Shown in pieces: positions 6,688 through 9,091 of a stretch of 9,091 nt of DNA. Both the position numbers and the translations under genes were made by a program. Below the pieces are notes generated by a model. It was not told the origin of the DNA. It did no database searches and worked only from the letters and a program-made list of their open reading frames with translations. Location: NCBI GenBank assembly GCA_021774205.1, contig JAJFJI010000113.1, positions 1 through 9,091 on the forward strand, written 5' to 3'. Positions within the stretch are counted from its first letter, which is position 1. Each line of letters opens with the position of its first letter. Source of the stretch: Nitrosomonas sp. (GTDB lineage Bacteria > Pseudomonadota > Gammaproteobacteria > Burkholderiales > Nitrosomonadaceae).

Positions 6688-6714
6688 ATGCACCAAAAAT
6701 TTCTCTCGCCATGA
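6688..6714 (+). CDS. Possible eight-codon minicistron before pheA
   Basis: An ATG at 6688 opens a reading frame for MHQKFLSP whose TGA stop (6712-6714) overlaps the pheA ATG in ATGA form. It fills almost the whole 29-base serA-pheA gap. pheA has no visible ribosome site, so terminating ribosomes could reinitiate here. However, the minicistron also lacks a ribosome site and has only one Phe codon, so it is not a classical attenuator leader. It may be chance. Confidence 0.15.
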   Translation: MHQKFLSP

Positions 6715-7784
6715 CTGAACAATTCAAACAACTTCGCGACCAGATAGATAACATTGATAATGAGATTCTAAAACTGGCAAACGCACGCGCCGAACTTGCA
6801 CAACAAATTGGACAGAGAAAGAAAAACGGCATCGTCTATCGCCCCGAGCGAGAAGCTCAGATATTGACACGTCTACAACAGTTAAATACTGGGCCCTTGG
6901 CGAATGACAACATCACACGACTTTTCACAGAAATCATGTCACTATGCCGCGCCATGGAGAAACCCATGACCGTCGCTTGCCTGGGTCCGCTCGGCACTTT
7001 CTCTGAAGAAGCCGCATTGAAACAATTTGGCAGCGCAATTACCACATTAACATGCAACTCCATTGATGAGGTATTTCGCAAAGTGGAATCAGGTGCTGCC
7101 AGCTATGGCGTTGTGCCGGTAGAAAACTCTACTGAAGGTGCAATCGGGAGAACGATGGACCTCTTGTTACAAACATCGTTAACGGTATGCGGTGAAATCC
7201 AGTTATCGGTTCATCAGTTTCTGATGGCGCAAAATCCTGAACTAACATCGATAGAAAAAATTTATTCGCACCCCCAATCCTTCTCACAGTGCCATGAATG
7301 GCTCAACACAAACCTGCCTCATTTATCTGGCGTCAGACGTATCAATGCATCCAGTAACGCCGATGCAGCTCGCCTGGCGGCCTCAGAAAAAAATGTGGCA
7401 GCTATCGCCAGCAAGCGAGCCGCGGAAGTATTTGGGCTTGCAATTTGTGCCGAAAATATTGAAGATGATCCAAAAAACACGACACGCTTTCTAACAATTG
7501 GAACTCAGCATATCGAAGCTTCTGGCAAAGACAAAACATCATTGGTCATGTCGGCTAGCAACCGCCCTGGCGCGATTCATGCGTTATTAGCACCGCTGGC
7601 GAAACATGGTGTCAGTATGACACGCCTGGAGTCACGTCCATCACGGACTCATCTGTGGGAATATATATTTTTTGTAGATATAGAGGGTCATCAAAATGAT
7701 GAAAATATCTTCTCAGCATTAACATCAATACGCGAAAAAGCGGCACTCCTCAAAATACTTGGTTCTTATCCTGCTGCACAATAG
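6711..7784 (+). CDS. pheA: Chorismate mutase / prephenate dehydratase (P-protein)
   Basis: This 357-residue bifunctional enzyme converts chorismate to prephenate and then to phenylpyruvate for phenylalanine. An AroQ-type mutase domain occupies about 1-85, with the expected basic residues Arg9, Arg26, Lys37/38 and the YRPERE segment (43-48). The dehydratase domain begins CLGPLGTFSEEAA (90-102) and carries VPVENSTEGAIG (135-146), SHPQSFSQC (186-194) and the catalytic TRF triplet (258-260). The C-terminal ACT domain (about 276-352) contains GAIHALL (287-293) and ESRPSR (307-312), the Phe-binding motifs of feedback-inhibited homologues. Feedback inhibition by phenylalanine is therefore expected. 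The start at 6711 matches the family N-terminus, although no Shine-Dalgarno is visible, which suggests coupling to serA 29 bases upstream. All domains are complete. Confidence 0.96.
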   Translation: MTEQFKQLRDQIDNIDNEILKLANARAELAQQIGQRKKNGIVYRPEREAQILTRLQQLNTGPLANDNITRLFTEIMSLCRAMEKPMTVACLGPLGTFSEEAALKQFGSAITTLTCNSIDEVFRKVESGAASYGVVPVENSTEGAIGRTMDLLLQTSLTVCGEIQLSVHQFLMAQNPELTSIEKIYSHPQSFSQCHEWLNTNLPHLSGVRRINASSNADAARLAASEKNVAAIASKRAAEVFGLAICAENIEDDPKNTTRFLTIGTQHIEASGKDKTSLVMSASNRPGAIHALLAPLAKHGVSMTRLESRPSRTHLWEYIFFVDIEGHQNDENIFSALTSIREKAALLKILGSYPAAQ

Positions 7785-7824
7785 CTGCTCGATCTATATG
7801 TTTACTACCCTCCAGGCGATTTTG

Positions 7825-7871
7825 ATTTCTTAACATCCCCTCATTTTCACCACTAACAATATTAACTTTAT
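7825..7871 (+). promoter_or_regulatory. G-free, pyrimidine- and A-rich leader before hisC
   Basis: There is not one G in the 47 bases between 7825 and the second base of the hisC start codon, so no Shine-Dalgarno is possible. The 85-base pheA-hisC gap contains no clear hairpin or promoter. Such unstructured RNA is a suitable landing site for ribosomal protein S1. A stretch with C exceeding G is also the kind of sequence Rho loads on, so this could modulate expression between pheA and hisC. Both roles are inference. Confidence 0.4.
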
Positions 7872-8988
7872 GTATTTATGTGACTTTGCACCAGAATATG
7901 TCCGTGCTATCCAACCTTATCAGCCCGGCAAACCCATTTCAGAGTTGGCCAGAGAATTAGCGTTGGATGAGCGCAGCGTCATCAAACTTGCTTCCAACGA
8001 AAACCCTCTTGGCACGAGTCCCTTAGCGCTAGAAGCAATGAATAACGCACTCAAGGAAGTTGCACGCTACCCGGATGGCAGTGGTTTTGATTTGAAAGTT
8101 GCGCTATCCGAACGTTATGCCGTTAGCGCAAACCAAATCATTCTGGGCAATGGTTCAAATGATGTATTAGACCTCGCCGCACGGGTATTCCTGAAACCCG
8201 GTGCCGCCGCCGTTTATTCTCAACATGCTTTCGCAATTTATCCGTTACTAGTACAAGCAATTGGCGCAAATGGAATCTCAGTTCCTGCCCGGGATTATGG
8301 CCATGATATAGCGGCAATGCTAGATGCTATTACACCAGAAACACGCATTGTTTTTATTGCAAACCCCAATAATCCGACTGGGACAATAGCAAATACGGAT
8401 GACTTATTGCATTTTCTCGAACATGTATCGCGGGATGTGCTTGTCATATTAGATGAGGCATATTACGAGTACCTGCCTAAGGCCAACAAAACAAATAGTG
8501 TCACCTGGCTCAAACAATTTACTAACTTGTTGGTCACGCGAACCTTCTCCAAAGCATATGGTCTTGCCGGTATCCGCGTAGGATTTGGATTAGCGCACCC
8601 GGATGTCGCTAATCTGATGAACCGAGTTCGGCAACCGTTCAATGTAAGCAGTATTGGTCTAGCAGGCGCGTTAGCCGCCCTGCAAGATATTGAATTTGTG
8701 CAACGCGCCTATGCACTTAACCGTGCAGGCATGCTACAACTAACTGACGGGTTGCGGAAACTTGGCATTGAATATATCCCATCTTATGGCAATTTCATCA
8801 CCTTCCATATAGCAGGTGATCATTCAAATGCAATAAAAGTTAATCAAAGTCTGCTGCGGCAAGGTGTCATCGTACGTCCCCTTGGCATTTATGAAATGCC
8901 GTGTCATCTTCGCGCTAGCATTGGCCTTGAATCCGAAAACCAGAAATTCCTAAAATCACTTGAACATGCAATTGGAGAATTGGCTTGA
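7870..8988 (+). CDS. hisC: Histidinol-phosphate / aromatic aminotransferase
   Basis: This 372-residue fold-type I PLP aminotransferase has the HisC signature. Visible are YVRAIQPYQPGKPISELARE (10-29), KLASNENPLGTSP (39-51), NGSNDVLD (94-101), NPNNPTG (165-171), the PLP-contacting ILDEAYYEY (193-201), the Schiff-base lysine in TFSKAYGLAGIRVG (Lys228), RQPFNVS (254-260) and the carboxylate-binding arginine in HLRASIG (Arg348). HisC converts imidazole-acetol phosphate to histidinol phosphate; several family members also transaminate phenylpyruvate and hydroxyphenylpyruvate. Its place between pheA and DAHP synthase, away from other his genes, suggests the aromatic role, possibly with a second hisC elsewhere in the genome. 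The ATG at 7870 fits the family N-terminus but has no ribosome site. It overlaps the next gene by four bases. Confidence 0.94.
   Translation: MYLCDFAPEYVRAIQPYQPGKPISELARELALDERSVIKLASNENPLGTSPLALEAMNNALKEVARYPDGSGFDLKVALSERYAVSANQIILGNGSNDVLDLAARVFLKPGAAAVYSQHAFAIYPLLVQAIGANGISVPARDYGHDIAAMLDAITPETRIVFIANPNNPTGTIANTDDLLHFLEHVSRDVLVILDEAYYEYLPKANKTNSVTWLKQFTNLLVTRTFSKAYGLAGIRVGFGLAHPDVANLMNRVRQPFNVSSIGLAGALAALQDIEFVQRAYALNRAGMLQLTDGLRKLGIEYIPSYGNFITFHIAGDHSNAIKVNQSLLRQGVIVRPLGIYEMPCHLRASIGLESENQKFLKSLEHAIGELA
8974..8978 (+). promoter_or_regulatory. Shine-Dalgarno selecting the TTG start at 8985
   Basis: GGAGA lies six bases before the TTG at 8985, the ideal spacing. It is 18 bases before the ATG at 8997, too far to serve it. 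This decides for the TTG, which overlaps the hisC stop as TTGA. Confidence 0.65.
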
Positions 8989-9091
8989 TCATCATAATGA
9001 ACAATGACGCGACGGATGCACAAACCGACACCGTTGTGAAAAAAATTCAAGATCTTGGACATGGTGTCAATATTTCACGTGGCACCAACCG
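8985..9091 (+). CDS. aroF: 3-deoxy-7-phosphoheptulonate (DAHP) synthase, type I-beta, N-terminal part (cut by window edge)
   Basis: Thirty-five codons are visible. From the TTG at 8985 the protein reads MIIIMNNDATDAQTD, then VVKKIQDLGHGVNISRGTN. This pattern (a hydrophobic strand, an acidic helix, then an H/NxSRGT strand) matches the ferredoxin-like regulatory domain at the start of type I-beta DAHP synthases such as that of Thermotoga maritima, which often read MIIVMKPGAT. These enzymes condense phosphoenolpyruvate and erythrose 4-phosphate, the first step of aromatic synthesis. In Thermotoga this domain mediates inhibition by tyrosine; inhibition here is inference. The catalytic barrel lies outside the window, so the call rests on one small domain plus the aromatic operon context. 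Overlap with hisC by four bases suggests coupled translation. The symbol follows common usage and is less certain than the function. Confidence 0.75.
   Translation, partial: MIIIMNNDATDAQTDTVVKKIQDLGHGVNISRGTN

Noticed and set aside
8997..8999. ATG as the start of the DAHP synthase
   Set aside because: GGAGA is 18 bases away and the family's first beta strand would be lost. The TTG at 8985 fits both spacing and homology.
1..9091. Mobile elements, CRISPR arrays, tRNA or rRNA genes, defence or secretion systems
   Set aside because: Nearly all the sequence is accounted for by conserved biosynthetic genes and gyrA. No transposase, repeat array, RNA-gene signature or compositional break was seen.

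Overview
The window looks like chromosomal housekeeping DNA of a moderately AT-rich betaproteobacterium. Protein sequences and gene order (gyrA, serC, serA, pheA, hisC, DAHP synthase, with a divergent argD-argF pair) suggest a Nitrosomonas-like member of the Nitrosomonadales. The class is a fairly safe inference. The genus is a guess from gene order and base composition, with no database search behind it.

Layout. Positions 1-1383 read leftward: argD (acetylornithine aminotransferase), then the first 51 codons of argF (ornithine carbamoyltransferase), which runs off the left edge. Positions 1384-1789 are a 406-base divergent intergenic region. It holds candidate promoters for both directions and three inverted repeats, two of them within the predicted gyrA mRNA leader. 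Positions 1790-8988 read rightward and carry gyrA (DNA gyrase subunit A), serC (phosphoserine aminotransferase), serA (an ACT-domain phosphoglycerate dehydrogenase), pheA (fused chorismate mutase/prephenate dehydratase) and hisC (histidinol-phosphate/aromatic aminotransferase). From 8985 the start of a type I-beta DAHP synthase runs off the right edge.

How the genes work together. SerA and SerC catalyse consecutive steps from 3-phosphoglycerate to phosphoserine. DAHP synthase commits carbon to the shikimate pathway, PheA takes chorismate to phenylpyruvate, and HisC-type enzymes can transaminate both histidinol phosphate and aromatic keto acids. From serC onward the genes are close or overlapping (8-base serC/serA overlap, 29-base serA-pheA gap, 85-base pheA-hisC gap, 4-base hisC/DAHP synthase overlap), which suggests one transcription unit for serine and aromatic amino-acid synthesis. 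gyrA lies 58 bases upstream and may read into it. ArgD and ArgF act in arginine synthesis and form a separate unit.

I found no mobile element, CRISPR array, tRNA, rRNA, prophage or defence gene, and no clearly new system. The points most worth a second look are the structured argD-gyrA intergenic region, a SerA lacking the usual catalytic glutamate, and a G-free, Shine-Dalgarno-less leader before hisC. All complete genes look intact, with no frameshift or truncation.
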